Shown here: positions 21,457 through 33,519 of the stretch, one piece after another
Layout: every line of letters begins with the position of its first letter
How positions within the stretch are numbered: position 1 is the stretch's first letter
Assembly: GCF_000516985.1 (NCBI RefSeq)
Contig: NW_006917098.1
Span: 930,001-994,000, forward strand
Origin: Pestalotiopsis fici W106-1
Taxonomy: Eukaryota > Ascomycota > Sordariomycetes > Amphisphaeriales > Sporocadaceae
Reading direction: 5' to 3'
DNA length: 64,000 nucleotides
Program-made: the position numbers and the translations under genes
The notes under the pieces: model-generated
What the model saw: the letters and a program-made list of their open reading frames with translations, nothing else
Databases searched by the model: none
Told to the model about the DNA's origin: nothing

Positions 21457-22176
21457 ATGTCGTATCATGATCGACGCTCTGGGCGATACTACAGCCCCAG
21501 CCCCAGCCCGAGCCCGCCGCCACGGCGCTCGCTGTCCAGGAGAGACACCTTTCTCGACAATCTAGAGCGCGGGCGCGTCAAGGACGCCATTGGGGCCTTT
21601 TTGCCGGGCTCGCGATCCAAGAGCCGGCAACGTCGCGCCTCGCATCACTACGACGACCGACGGCGGCGCGGACATTATGACGATTATGATGACGACGAAG
21701 ATCACTACTACTCAAGCGACGATGACGACTATTACCGGGAGAAACGCCCGTCGCATCGCCATCGGTCCTCGAGACGCCGAGACGATGTCGTGGACTATTA
21801 CTACGAAGAGGACGTGGACGAGATTCCGCAACAACGCGGGCGCGGTCGCGGGCGATCCGTCTACTCAGAGCCGCCCCGGGGTTACTACCACAGCCGTTCG
21901 CGCGACCGGAGCCATTATCGAGGAGGGCGCTCGGCGAGCCGATCGAACTGGAGGCAGGCCACCGAGGCCGCGGTCGGGGCCGGGCTCATTGAGGGATGGA
22001 GATCGAGACACGACGGGGCGCGCTTGGGGAGGATCGCGACGGCTGCGGCGGGCGCCGCGGGCACGGCCATGCTGGTGGGTAGAGAAGACGACCGGAAGAA
22101 CAAGAGACATGTCACCGAGGCCACGCTGGGCGGCTTGCTATTTGACCGGGTGGTCAACGGGCGGAGAAAGAAGTAA
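21457..22176 (+). CDS. Arg/Ser/Tyr-rich disordered protein, DUF3824-like
   Basis: Single exon of 239 residues. The first two thirds are low complexity: PSPSPSPSPPPRR, runs of Asp and Tyr (DDYDDDEDHYYSSDDDDYY), SR-type repeats and GRGRGRS. The last 75 residues are ordered and conserved in appearance: NWRQATEAAVGAGLIEGWRS, RIATAAAGAAGTAML, then a Lys/Arg-rich link and ATLGGLLFDRVVNG. Alternating Ala/Gly helices of this kind are typical of fungal DUF3824-type proteins. Function is unknown; RS/RG content suggests RNA or nuclear association, but that is only an inference. There is no signal peptide and no intron. An ATGA-type tetranucleotide run follows the stop codon. Confidence 0.8.
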   Translation: MSYHDRRSGRYYSPSPSPSPPPRRSLSRRDTFLDNLERGRVKDAIGAFLPGSRSKSRQRRASHHYDDRRRRGHYDDYDDDEDHYYSSDDDDYYREKRPSHRHRSSRRRDDVVDYYYEEDVDEIPQQRGRGRGRSVYSEPPRGYYHSRSRDRSHYRGGRSASRSNWRQATEAAVGAGLIEGWRSRHDGARLGRIATAAAGAAGTAMLVGREDDRKNKRHVTEATLGGLLFDRVVNGRRKK

Positions 22177-22654
22177 ATGAATGAATGAATGAATAGAACT
22201 GAATCGGCGGCCCCATTGATGATCGGATGCTAATTTTGTGGGGTTTACGATAAGCGTGGCCCCTCCGATGCCCGCTTGGTTTGGGCCCCTCATCCGCTCT
22301 ATTGCCATGTTATTAGCTAGAATACTGAGCGTGTGTACTGCTGCCCCCTTTTAACCTATTCAAGACCCCATCCATCCTGTCTTCAACATCTTTTCAATTT
22401 CGAGTCAACCAGATTTCGAACAATGTATTGCTGCGCCCTTTGCTCACATGGTCCTTGGTGGCTTTCTTCGGTTCTCGGACCGAGGAAATGGGCTTCTTTG
22501 ACCCACTCACCAGCATCACCGATCTTGGATTCTGACTCAATCGGTCGCCCAGACACATGTTCCCATTAATCACTTGAAAGCTCAAGCGGAATCCATAGGC
22601 CCACAGACATAGATCGTGTTAGCAACGAAAATTTTCAACAACAAGGAAACACAC
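22177..22654. other. Intergenic before tRNA
   Basis: It starts with an ATGA-type tetranucleotide run (22176-22195) in the 3' UTR of the preceding gene. The rest has no supported gene and ends in the 5' flank of the tRNA. Confidence 0.6.
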
Positions 22655-22763
22655 GGTCGGTTAGTGTAGTTGGTTATCACATCGGATTCTGATTTCAGGT
22701 CTAGTTCTCGAGATCTTTCACGGAAGCATTCCGGTAACCGGGGTTCGAATCCCCGACTGACCT
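22655..22763 (+). tRNA. tRNA-Gln (CTG) with 36-nt intron
   Basis: The acceptor stem GGTCGGT pairs with ACTGACC (one G-T pair), with discriminator T. The D arm is GTG...CAC. The anticodon stem TCGGA pairs with TCCGG around loop TT-CTG-A-T, giving anticodon CTG for glutamine codon CAG. The intron sits at the canonical place, one base 3' of the anticodon, at 22693-22728. The T arm is CGGGG-TTCGAAT-CCCCG, so all four stems form. CCA is not encoded. Confidence 0.93.
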
Positions 22764-24692
22764 GATTTCCAAATTATTCTTTTGCCCTTGATCTTTTTGT
22801 GGTTGATCCTTCGCTCTGAGTATACTCTGTATAGAGCCTATACTTTTCTTCGGGCGCATTAGGGCCAGTAGCAACAATTTTTGCTAGATGCCCTATAGAT
22901 GTGGGGCTAGTAGTCGCTAGCAACAAGCGGTTGGCACTGTTAAGTTCACCTTGCGAGGAGAAACCAAAGACAGCGCATCATCTGTATATCCGAGGAGATC
23001 AGGATTTTGGCTTCTATCTGTTCCAATATTGGAAAATATAGGAAGTGTACAAGAATACTTGACACCATGGTGCATTACATCCGCGACAGGCCACCGGCTG
23101 TACTCTGTGCATCGCTTGAATTGAGATCTTTGCTTGAGTTGACCTCAAGGTAAGATTCACTATGGCCGCGGGAGGAGATTTCATCGTGCACACATTTCCC
23201 ATGATTGCTCGACGTGCTTCCTGTTGCTCAACCAAGCCAAGTGGAAGGGCCTCGATGATCGACCTGGAAAGCCAGATGGCCGCACTGCAACAATCCAGGC
23301 ACAGCGATATACCAAAATGGTGCTTTGGGTTGTAAGATACATGGAACAACTTGTCAATGGCTTGTGGCTGACCTCATGCATTGTGCGAGCAACGATGGCA
23401 CAGCAGAAAAGGTTCAAGCTATGTCTTTTAGGAACTGAGCATCATCACCATCCTGAAGCGGCTGGATTAAGCATAATGAGATGAGATTAACATTAACTTG
23501 GCAGATGCTTATTTTCTTCGCATCGATATACCGTAATGGGAATTTCATTGCCCTGTCACCGACAGCCGTTTGACCAAAGGATGTCGGATTAATGAACAGC
23601 ATACTGGATACGGCCAGTACCTACCGCTCGGCGGCGGCTCATGACACCGGCCGGTAGAACCATTCGGCCGGGACCAGACTTGCGGGCCAGAGACTCGTAT
23701 GGTTACCGCCGGCCGCACATCTAGCATCTTGGAAGGTATTATCTCAACAAGGGTTGCACCCAGGCACACGACGGGGCACGCAACTCAAAAGGACACGTGA
23801 AAGTGTAGCAATCATGACACAAAGCCGACGGAGCACCGGGGGTTTAGATCTGGTTACATCATCTTGTAAAAGATACCCTCGTCCACCCCTCCAACGCCGA
23901 TAGTCTTTCTATTCTTGACACGATTGTATCGATGCGGATGCTGATTTGGTAGAAACAAGAAGGTCCTGCCTAAATAGGAAGTAGGTAGGAGGTCCGTCTA
24001 CAATAGGCATGGTCGTGTGCTGCCGTCGGGGTTTCAGCCAAATGACGGCACACCCCTTTTGGCTTGCAGCTGGCGACCGCCAAAGAAAGATTTTCGTTAT
24101 CAAAAAACAGTGGGCAAAAAATGCCCCCAGTTGCCTCGTGGCAGCCTTGCAACTTCAATCAGTGGTGATACCTTGCAGTGCTTAACACGCACTCGCCATG
24201 CGATCCAATGAGAACCAGTCTTGCACTGAGCTGGCATGAGATAAGCCCCCGCATAAACGACCAGCATGCATATCGCCAGCCAGGGAGGGGCGGCCAAAGC
24301 AACATGGACAAGATCAACGAGCGTTGCGAGACATAATCACGCGCGGGGCTCTCCCCGCTCGCCCTCAGCCACTTTGCAAGTCGGGAAGGGGAGCATGGGC
24401 AAATCCAGTATCAAGGGGGAAAAAGAAAAGTAACTGTGACTTGGTTACCAAGTACATTGCCACGGCATTCTTTCTCGTAAAAAGTTCTGATTGACACATT
24501 CGCTTGTCGGAGGTCTTGACCTGGTTCGGTATCCGGGGCGTGACGCCCATTAGTGACATCCATTGTCTGGACTCTGATGCGCAGTACAGCCAGGATTACA
24601 ATCAGTGCATTGTAGCATTTCAGCTGAGTGGCATTCTGCTGCCTCGGCCCGCTACCCAAAGCTGAGCAAGTTCTCCCCTCCGGCTGCCCGTC
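22764..24692. other. Intergenic, 1.9 kb, no gene seen
   Basis: Only short, unconserved frames on both strands. A T run follows the tRNA (ATTCTTTTGCCC), weak as a Pol III stop, with a better TTTTT slightly further at about 22795. Around 23630-23720 there is a GC-rich patch with several CCGGCCG-type palindromes. The right end is the permease promoter. Confidence 0.6.
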
Positions 24693-26111
24693 ATGAGGTA
24701 CGAGGCCTACCGTACGGGCGAGATCCGCGGCGGCGAGGCCGACTATCCCAATTATGCCGGGACCAGTCCGAGGTTCGCCGCTGCGCCGTCGAGGACGGAA
24801 CAATACGGGCATGGTGGATACACGGGGCCGGGCTACATTGACGACGTATTCGGCGAGGAGCGGGACCACGACATCAAGTACAAGACGCTGAGCTGGCCAG
24901 TCGTAGCCGTCATAATGATCACCGAGATTGTCTCAAATGGCATGCTGACCCTTCCCAGCAGCCTGGCTGCCGTGGGCGTCGTGCCTGGCGTTGTAGTCAT
25001 CTTCTTCCTCGGCGCCTTTGCAACTTACACAGCCTGGGCCCTGATCAAGTTCAAGCTTGAGCATCCCGAAGTGCACAACATGGGTGATGCCGGTATGATC
25101 ATGTTTGGGCCAGTTGGGAGAGAGATCCTGGGTGGTGGTACTGTCATCTTTGCCGTGTTCGCCACGGGCAGCCAGCTTCTGGCTGGGCAGCTTGCACTGA
25201 GCGTTCTGTCCGGAAACAAGCTGTGTGCACTGGCGTTTACCGGCATTTTCACAGCGGCTGTGACCGTGCTCAGCTTCCCCCGAACCTTGGGGAACTTGGG
25301 TTGGCTGTCTATCCTCGGGGGCGTATCCATCATCGTGGCCGGCATTGTTGGTATTATTGGAGCTGGCGTCGTACCCGTCGACCCCGGCAATGTTGCCATC
25401 ACGGTCACGACCGACTTTACCTCGGCGTTTATCAGCATCACGAATCCAGTATTTGCGTATGCAGGACACTTTATGTTCTTCATTCTGATATCCGAGATGA
25501 AAAATCCGCGTGATGCAATGAAAGCAGCTTGGACGCTTCAGATCGTGGCTACCTCCTTCTACATTGTATTCGCCGTCGTCACATACTGGTACATTGGGCC
25601 GGGTGTGGCTAGCCCAAGCTTCCTCAGTCTGAGTCCGTTGTGGTCCAAGATTAGTTTTGGGCTGGCAATTCCCAACTTTCTGATTGCCGGCAGCCTGTAC
25701 AGCCACACAGCAGCAAAGCTTGTATTCGTCCGTCTCTTCAGACGCAGTCGGCACATACACTCGCACACGGTCACGGGATGGGGCGTGTGGACCTTTTTGA
25801 TCGTGTTGGCCAACGTCGCAGCCTTTATCTTGGCAGTAGGGATTCCTATTTTTAATTATCTTGTCGGAATAGCTGCCTCGCTGTTTGCTGCCTGGTACAC
25901 ATACGGGTTGGCCGGCGCGTTTATGCTCCATCTCTATTATTACTCCAAGGGCGGATGGCGAGCTTGGGCAGAGAGACCCACCATGGTGTTCATCAATGTT
26001 CTGACGATCCTTTTGGGAGCGTTCATCTGCATCGGAGGCTTGTATGCAACAAGCAAGGCCTTGCAGGCGGCTTCAGACGCTGGCGCTCTCCCCCCTCCTT
26101 TCCAATGTTAG
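24693..26111 (+). CDS. Amino acid permease, AAAP family (neutral amino acid transporter type)
   Basis: Single exon of 472 residues. A soluble N-terminus of about 65 residues is followed by KTLSWPVVAVIMITEIVSNG, the first transmembrane helix of the fungal Aa_trans family (PF01490), and about ten more hydrophobic helices to the C-terminus. Motifs include GMLTLPSSLAAVGVVPG in TM1-2 and NPVFAYAGHFMFF with SEMKNPRDAMKA in the middle. The overall layout is that of fungal neutral amino acid permeases such as Neurospora mtr. It should import amino acids by proton symport at the plasma membrane. Neighbours do not form an operon-like unit. The minus strand is also open for 332 codons inside this gene, a composition shadow. 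Confidence 0.88.
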   Translation: MRYEAYRTGEIRGGEADYPNYAGTSPRFAAAPSRTEQYGHGGYTGPGYIDDVFGEERDHDIKYKTLSWPVVAVIMITEIVSNGMLTLPSSLAAVGVVPGVVVIFFLGAFATYTAWALIKFKLEHPEVHNMGDAGMIMFGPVGREILGGGTVIFAVFATGSQLLAGQLALSVLSGNKLCALAFTGIFTAAVTVLSFPRTLGNLGWLSILGGVSIIVAGIVGIIGAGVVPVDPGNVAITVTTDFTSAFISITNPVFAYAGHFMFFILISEMKNPRDAMKAAWTLQIVATSFYIVFAVVTYWYIGPGVASPSFLSLSPLWSKISFGLAIPNFLIAGSLYSHTAAKLVFVRLFRRSRHIHSHTVTGWGVWTFLIVLANVAAFILAVGIPIFNYLVGIAASLFAAWYTYGLAGAFMLHLYYYSKGGWRAWAERPTMVFINVLTILLGAFICIGGLYATSKALQAASDAGALPPPFQC

Positions 26112-26832
26112 GAAGAGGTGGTATACACGTACTAGGCATCAGTGCGGTGAGATCAAATACATCATAAACTGGGAGTCCTTGATATTTAATTGGAGAAGAT
26201 GAAATCCCTGCTGCCTTGAGATTGGTGTGTTTTTGTCGTCAATCCTTCATGTTTATGCTTAGCTGTGTAGATTGAGCGCATTGGTAGTAGCATACCTATT
26301 CAAAGGAAGGTAGAGAGAGTGCCAGACCCCTGCTAAGCTCCCCACAAACAGCTGGAAGGAAAGCTCCGGCCGTTCATGATCAGCCAAGTATAATACAACG
26401 TTGGCGTCCTACCCACAATTCGAGACCCAATATTCCTGCATCAGCATCAGAAGCAGCACATATCGACTCTCTTCTGCCGTGCGCACAAGGAAGTGCAACC
26501 AACAGTCACTGGCAAAAGTTGTCTAGAGCTGCCTGATGACTTCACTCGAGCTTTTTCGCAGCGCCGTGACGTCCGGAGAGACCATGATGTCATGGCGTAG
26601 AGCTTCTTCAAGCTTATAGCTTATTGGCACTGGTCGCTTATATAAGGACGAGAAGCACAATGAGGAGAAGGTTTTGGTCCCAAGGAAACACAATTTGCAC
26701 TCCGAGAGATATCTTGAAAAGCTCGTTCTGAAAATATTCCGGAACGAAAGTTGTATTGTTGACTACTGTACACGTCAACTCCACGCAAAACAACCACCAC
26801 AACCCTTTCAACACCAAAAACCTTTCATCACC
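26112..26832. other. Intergenic with promoter of the Gln-rich protein gene
   Basis: Holds the permease 3' UTR and the promoter of the next gene, including a TATA box at 26639-26645. Several CT/GA-rich pieces but no gene. Confidence 0.6.
26639..26645 (+). promoter_or_regulatory. TATA box upstream of the Gln-rich protein gene
   Basis: TATATAA followed by GG lies 188 bp before the ATG at 26833. The leader between them is A/C-rich and ends in the good start context CATCACCATGG. Confidence 0.5.
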
Positions 26833-27480
26833 ATGGCTCCCTCCAACAAGAACCCCACCCACGGCCAAAAGGTCGACCTGGGCCGCAAAGCGCCCATGAG
26901 CCACGAGGGCGTCGGCGCCGTGGAATCCGGCTCCCTGGCCGCCGAATCCGCCGCCTTCAAGTCGTCCAACGAAATGTCCTCTTCCGAATTTCGCTCTTCG
27001 AACCGTCCCCAGGAGGGCATGAGCATGGGCATGAGCGGCAGCAGCGGCACTAGCCACCGCACCTCGGGCGGCATCAGCACCCAGGCCCGGGACAATGCCA
27101 CGGGCCGCATCACGGCCGACACCCATCACCACACTGAGCAGCAGCAGCAGCAGCAGAAGTCATCTTCGCGCGGGCTAGGATCCCAGCAGCAGCAGTCCCG
27201 GCAGACCCAAACGAGCAGCGGCAGCAGCAGTGGTGGTGGCCGCCGCCGTCTGTCGGGCAACGGCCCGCATGGCAAGAATCTGCACGAGGATAACAATCTG
27301 ACGGGTGAAAATGCCAGCTTCACCCAGTACGGTACCGAAGCTGACCCCGCCTACCTGGCCGAGAGAAAGTTTGAGGCCATGGATAGTATGCCGGCCGGCA
27401 GCACGGGAGGTGCGGGGCGCGAGAAGAAGATTGACGATAAGAATATTTACGATGCTCTTGGGTCAGAGAGTAATGCTTAA
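26833..27480 (+). CDS. Disordered Ser/Gln/Gly-rich protein, 215 aa
   Basis: Single exon. The start is the ATG in CATCACCATGGCTCCC, which begins MAPSNKNPTHGQKVDLGRKA. The protein is hydrophilic with no hydrophobic segment: a Met/Gly/Ser patch (GMSMGMSGSSG), a run of seven Gln in HTEQQQQQQQK-like context, another QQQQ, and GSSSGGGRRR. Islands that look conserved are RKAPMSHEGVGAVESGSLAA near the N-terminus, LHEDNNLTGENASFTQYGTE, and a C-terminal DPAYLAERKFEAMD. Such proteins in related fungi resemble stress- or conidiation-induced hydrophilins, but I cannot name a family. CAG repeats make length variation between strains likely. Confidence 0.75.
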   Translation: MAPSNKNPTHGQKVDLGRKAPMSHEGVGAVESGSLAAESAAFKSSNEMSSSEFRSSNRPQEGMSMGMSGSSGTSHRTSGGISTQARDNATGRITADTHHHTEQQQQQQKSSSRGLGSQQQQSRQTQTSSGSSSGGGRRRLSGNGPHGKNLHEDNNLTGENASFTQYGTEADPAYLAERKFEAMDSMPAGSTGGAGREKKIDDKNIYDALGSESNA

Positions 27481-27774
27481 GCATAGCTATAACCTAGTAT
27501 ATCCAATTAGTCAAATTCAACCAAGTTACATAAGAATTCATTTGACCCCCTGATTCGGTTGCAATGCTAGCTATGGTCAATACTAGCATTCGAAAAGAAT
27601 TGAATGCGACTTGCCGTCACTCACGTCCACATATTTACAAAGTATCCCCTCACTGATTGAGTTCATTAGTCTAATTTCTAATGCATTCCTGATGTACATG
27701 GGCTTCTTAATACAAAGGCAAAGAAAACGACGTATTGTCGAAATGGACGGCCCCTTCCGTCTATGGTAACCGTT

Positions 27775-30700
27775 TTACTCCAAAGATTGCGCTTGACACA
27801 TGCTCCAATAAATGCCCTTCTTAGCCAATAGCTGCGCATGTGTTCCCTTTTCCACCACGTTACCTTCTCCAAGAACAAAAATGACGTCGGCATTCTGGAT
27901 CGTCGCCAACCTGTGGGCGACAACCACCATGGTCCGGGACTTCTTGGTCCGCTCAAAGACGCCCTGCACTAATTGCTCAGTCTCAGAATCGAGAGCAGAG
28001 GTTGCCTCATCCAGGAGGAGCAGGCGTGGATTCCTGATCAGTGCCCTTGCAATGGACATGCGCTGTTTCTGCCCACCAGAAAGTAGGATTCCCTTGAATC
28101 CGACCTTGGTGTTGTATCCCTCCGGCAAGGACATGATAAAGTCGTGAATTTCAGCGTCACGACACGCTCGATGCAGTTCATGGTCGCAGCAGATTTTATC
28201 TGTGTCGACTCCAAAAAGAATGTTTTCGCGAATGGTTCCCTGAAACATGAATGGCTCTTGTGCCACAAGTGACATGGTTCTGCGATAGTCTCCAATGTTG
28301 ATGTCTTCGATATCAACACCGTCCATCAGGACACTACCAGATTTGATGCTGTAAAACCGTTCGAGGATTGAAATGACGCTTGTCTTGCCGCATCCTACTC
28401 TGCTGTTAGTCGAAACCAGTCAGGTGCATGGTAAAATTGTATAACTCACCAGATGGGCCAATGATGGCAGCAAACTGGCCGCTTTCTATCGTCATGTCCA
28501 ATCCGCAAAGAACTGGCATATCTCGAGTGGGATACTTGAACCAAATATCCTGCAGCTCGATCTTTGGTCCAGTGACATCTTCATCCTTGTGATCAAAATC
28601 AATAACGGGATGATCGAGCCTGATACCCTTGTCAGGGTCGATTTCCCTAATTCGCACTTCCTGAATGCGATTCGCTGCCACCCTTGCTTGCGAAATATTG
28701 GGCACAAAACTCAACCACTGGCCCACTCCCTGTGAACCTTGCACAACGGCCAAGTACACTACCAGGTACTGGAAAGATATATACTCGCCACTGATCAAGA
28801 GACCACCGCCGTACCAAAGAATGAATGCGATACAAAGTAGTGGTACAGATTCGCTGGCGGAATAAAGAAGTGTAGCAACTCTAGCTTTCTTATATGCCAT
28901 GTGAAGATGGTCGGACAGCATCTTATCATAGTTCCGACTGATTGTGTCTTCAAGAGTGAGGGCTGTGACGGTACGGATGGCGCCCATTGCCTCGGTGGCA
29001 AACTGTGCGCTCTCGGCAAACACTCTGGTGTTCAGCTTCTGGAACTTTTTCTCAACACGAGAGCGGAAGAAACCAGCGGCAATAGCCAGGGGCATTGCGC
29101 AGGACAGGGCAACGGCCGTCAATTTCCAGCCGAAATAGAATGCTATAGCCATGCAACCGGAGATGCTCAGGATAGCAATGGTGACAAAAGCCATGTTGTT
29201 GCCGAGCAGTTGCTGAAGGGCTGTAGAATCTGCTGCCAGACGTTGCGTCAAAGTTCCCTCTTTTGATTCTTCTTTATCATGCCAAGATACTGGTTTCAAG
29301 ATCATATTCTTGAAATATTCAAGCTGGTAAGAAGTTGTAATGATCTAGTCTGGGTCAGCAACTATCTCTTGCCATATTAGGGTTATACTCACGAATGCGA
29401 TGCGCGTCGAGGCAAAGACCAACGCAAAGTATCCAAATCCGACGCATACCGCAAGGATCAGGAACATGAGACACCAGAAATTGGTCAGCTGGGTCAAATA
29501 CCATACCCCCAGATTGAAAGAGGTAAGTAAAGCAGCGAAAAGATATGCCTGAAGAGGCGCGCTCGCTAAATTGGAAATCAGCATCAACAAATTGGTCCTT
29601 TAATGCTTTAGGGGGACTCCTTACCTCCAGCCATGATAGCTCCAAAGAACATGATGCAGTACCATATCCAGTGCTTTTTCTGCTCCCCAAGCAACGGACC
29701 AAAAGATTTGATCAATCCTCTAGGCTTGGGCGCCTCTTGATACTCATCTTCATTCTTGGTCGTGTAGGTGTCTCTCTTTCCCTCGCCCTTCTCCATGAGG
29801 TCCATGGTACGCTTCTCATCATCTGAAACTGCAGTGTCGGCAGTGTCACTATGAGATTCATGTTTCTCTTCGCTCAACGTCAGTTGCTGCGCTTGCGTTA
29901 AGAGCCAGTAAGGGCCATCTTTCTTGGCCATAAGCTGTTGATGTGTACCCTCTTGAGCGACTTTGCCCTTGCTCATGACGATGATTTTGTCTGCATTCTT
30001 TACCGTTGAGAGCCTGTGAGCAATCATTATCGTCGTGCGACCCTTGGATACCTTGTCCAAGGCGGCTTGTACCACCTTCTCGCCACGCACGTCAATTGAA
30101 CTTGTCGCTTCGTCCAGAATCAAAATCTTGGGCTGCTTCACAATGGCTCTTGCAATGGCGAGTCGCTGGCGTTGACCACCACTCAACTTGCCGCCAGCCT
30201 CTCCAACTGGCGTGTCATAGCCCTGTAATTGATTTAGTATACAAATGTACCAAATTGGAGACCATCCACTTACCTCGGGAAGCCGGGAGATGAACTCGTC
30301 GGCAAAAGCTTCCGTACACGCCTGTCTCACCAACTCTCTCTTCTTTTCTTCGTCGGCATCTTCCCATTCAGTCCCAATCAATCCGTGGGAGATGTTCTTG
30401 AAGATGGTGTCGTTGAAAAGAAAAGGCTCCTGCTGGACCAGGCCAATTTGCGACCTCCACCACTTCATGTCGATCTCGTGCAGGGGTACGCCGCCACAGC
30501 GCACGTTGCCGTTTCGAAAGTATTGCACCTTTCATAATTGTAAGTTCAGCCATTTCTCAGCGAAAGTTTACCAGATTAGGAAACACTTACGAGCTTGTTG
30601 CCAGTCGCAGCCCCGTCCATCTCATACCAACGCTCAATCAGATTCACAATTGTACTTTTGCCTGAGCCAGAAGGCCCCACGATCGCCGTCACCTTGCCAG

Positions 30701-33519
30701 CAGGAATAATCAACTTAAGTTGATCAAGGATCTTGTGCTTTGGGCGCGACGGGTAGGTGAAGTTGACATTCCAAAGCACTATTCTTTCTGCAGCGCTGAC
30801 CTCCGGGGCTGTCTTCCCTGTCTGCTTGGGCTTTGGCGCATCAATGCCGTTGTAGAGAATTCTTGCCGCATGCGCCGCCCGCGAAGCAGCAGATATAGGT
30901 TGCGCGACGTTTCCAATCGCATTGATTGTCATCAAAATGCTCATGAGGACGCTAAACAAAACAAAATTAGCTTGGTACCGAAAATAAGCTACGTACTTCT
31001 CAACTCACATGATAAGAATGCTGTTGTTTGGAATTTCTCCGCTGATGATCATCTTGGCAGCGTACCAACACGAAATGGCAAAAGTGCCAATAACGCTGAA
31101 GAAGACTGTAGAATGTCAGCGAGATGTCCAATTTGTTCAGGATATAGAGTTACACATACTTGTGGCCTTTTGAATTGCGGCAATCTTTGACATCTTCATG
31201 CCAATCGCTCGTGATTTCGATACCCACTCATCGTATTTCTTGATCAATTTTGTCTCTGCGCCACAGGCTGCAATCATTCGCATGGCGCTGAAAGTTTCGC
31301 TTGCCACTCCTGAAGCTTTGATATTCATCTGCTCAACCTTCTTCTGATTCTTGACCACAAATGGCGTGGTAACACAATAGCAGAGAATGATCAAAAGGAG
31401 ACCGCTACTCGTTATCAGGGCAAGCTTCCAGCTGTGATAATAAGCGTTGATCAATGCAGCGATGATGAGAGAGATGCTCTGAATAAGCATTGCAAATTTC
31501 TCAGATATGCCAGTCTGCATGGTGTTCGCCGTGCTTGTAATGATCGCCGCTAATGAACCTGGTGGCTGTGTGTCCAACAATGATACACGTTGACACAAGA
31601 GGGCTTTCAAATAAGCCAATCGCAATGTCGAGGCAACTCTTATGCTCATGACATTGAACCCAAGCTAGACATCACAAGTTAGAAGATTAGGCTATTAAAG
31701 GCCGAGGAAAAACTCACTGTTGCAATGTATCCACATGTAAGCCTCACGGCAAAAATGTATACCATGTACAGCCTAAGATAAGTGAGTATTGCGAATCTTT
31801 TAGATGGCCATTGATGTTCTTGCTTACACGCTCTGATGAATGACATGGGTCATATAAGCTGTCACTTCATCCGCCGTTTGCCCGACGTAGTTGCTCGAGG
31901 TGAGCTCGCCTATCATGTTTCCAAAAACAATAGTCTGCGCTGGATATGTCAACCCGGCACCAATTGCGCCAATTACGGCTACAGAAATGAAGAAGCGATC
32001 TCGCTTGGTGGTATAAGCAAAGATTCTCTGCGCGTCGTTAGTTTATCAAGTACTCAATCATTTGGATAAGTCGGGAACTCACAAGAAAGTCTTTGAATGT
32101 TTGTCCCTGTTGGGCTTTCTTCATTTTTTTCCTCTTGGCTGGATCATTCATGGGTCCTGGAGGCAGCTGCCCCGGTTTCTTCCCCTTGAGTTCACCCACA
32201 GGTTGCGGATCGTCCTTCTTCTCACTGTCCTTCTCTTTTTCATTCACAACCGCTGCCTCTTCTGGGTCATTAGATGCATCATTCGCCATGATTGCACCGC
32301 CTCGGGCGCCGCCTCTCCCGCCTCTCCCTGCTCTACCACCTCTTCCTCTTCCTCGTAGTCCTCTGCCTCTCATACCGCCGCCTCGTGCTGTGACAGCGAC
32401 AGCAGCACCCTCAGCTGCAACAACGACATCTGCACCCTCAGCTACCGGTTCTCCCTCAGTGTCTGGGGCAGCCGCAGCAGCCAAAGCTCCCCCTCTGCCA
32501 CCCCGACCACCTCTTCCTCCCCTTCCTCTACCTCTTCCCCTACCCCGGCCCCTTCCGCCTCTGCCAGCGATAAGATTTTTTGGTTCCTCTTGTGGTGCTT
32601 CAATTGACTCGTCTTGTGGCTGTGCTTCCTTGTTTTCTTCTTGTGGTGGGGCAGAACCTGGAACATCCTGAGATTTTGGCATCTCTTCCTCGTCTTCCAC
32701 GAGAGACTCTTTGATGACCGGCGTCGATGGAGCAGGAGGCGATGGCAGTGGTGGTAGCGGCTTGGGGGTCCCGGGGGTTCTGGGAGTCCTGGGGGTGGTG
32801 GGCGAGGCGCTCATACCAGAAACGGATTCGACCGGGGACAAGGGACTCTGAAAATCGCGGGCCCTTTTCCTCTGCGAAAACATCCTTGGGAGAGGTTCGA
32901 CGGGGCGATACGCCCTAGAAAAGCCGACAGACTCTGGTGCAAATTCAACAGACAGCCTAGATACAACTGAGTTGGTCTTTGGCTTGACCGAGTCTCGTGG
33001 CGACAGGTAGTCATCGATAATGTCTAGTGTTGTGTCACTAGTCTGGCGACGAAAGTCTCGCGATAGGTGAGCATCCACCAATGTAGGCGGTGGCTTGAGC
33101 CATGATGACGATGTTGTCGCCGTCACTGTTGATGTTCCTCCCAGCGACGGCGATGTTGGTGGTGGTGGCCTGTCAGGGGAGAAGGGCCTCGAGAAGGACA
33201 CCCTCCGCGCCGAGGTTCCAGGGTAAGGGGCGGCAGAGGTCAAAAGCCTTTCCGTCGAGATGTTCCGCTGAGTTCTCGACGGTCGCGGCGTCCTTGCCTC
33301 GCGAGCGACGACAGCATCACCACCACTCGGCGGGAGCTCTCTATCAGACTCGGATACGTGAAGAGTCTCTGTACTAGAATCACTAAGAGAGAGAAAGGAC
33401 TGCTCAGAAGTCTTCCTTGCATGTACCGAGGTAGATGCAATTGGCGAGGTGTTGTAGATGGCCTGCCGTTGTCTTGCTCTCCCCCTGTTAGGCCGATCAT
33501 CGGGCCCCGTAAACTCCAT
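27775..33519 (-). CDS. ABCB-type multidrug exporter with long RGG-rich N-terminal extension
   Basis: Eleven exons close in frame to 1731 residues: 33519-32083, 32027-31828, 31772-31718, 31664-31160, 31105-31009, 30951-30591, 30528-30274, 30222-29625, 29565-29393, 29344-28450 and 28394-27775. The core is TMD-NBD-TMD-NBD. NBD1 has Walker [10 protein letters not shown], signature LSGGQRQR and Walker [16 protein letters not shown]2 has GPSGCGKTS (split by an intron), LSGGQKQR and [12 protein letters not shown]. It should export hydrophobic compounds at the plasma membrane. Unusually, the first 410 residues are Ser/Pro-rich ([20 protein letters not shown]), then two Arg-Gly blocks near residues 316-350 and 376-409, before [11 protein letters not shown], where ordinary ABCB proteins begin. 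The first exon is open throughout, so the extension is probably real; an internal start at 32289 is the alternative. It lies beside a hydrolase and PKS. Confidence 0.88.

Noticed and set aside
24933..25931. 332-codon minus-strand open frame
   Set aside because: Lies wholly inside the permease on the other strand, has no hydrophobic or domain pattern, and is a composition shadow.
26638..27132. Ala/Gly/His-rich 164-codon minus-strand frame
   Set aside because: Antisense of the GC-rich disordered protein gene and its promoter; low complexity explains it.
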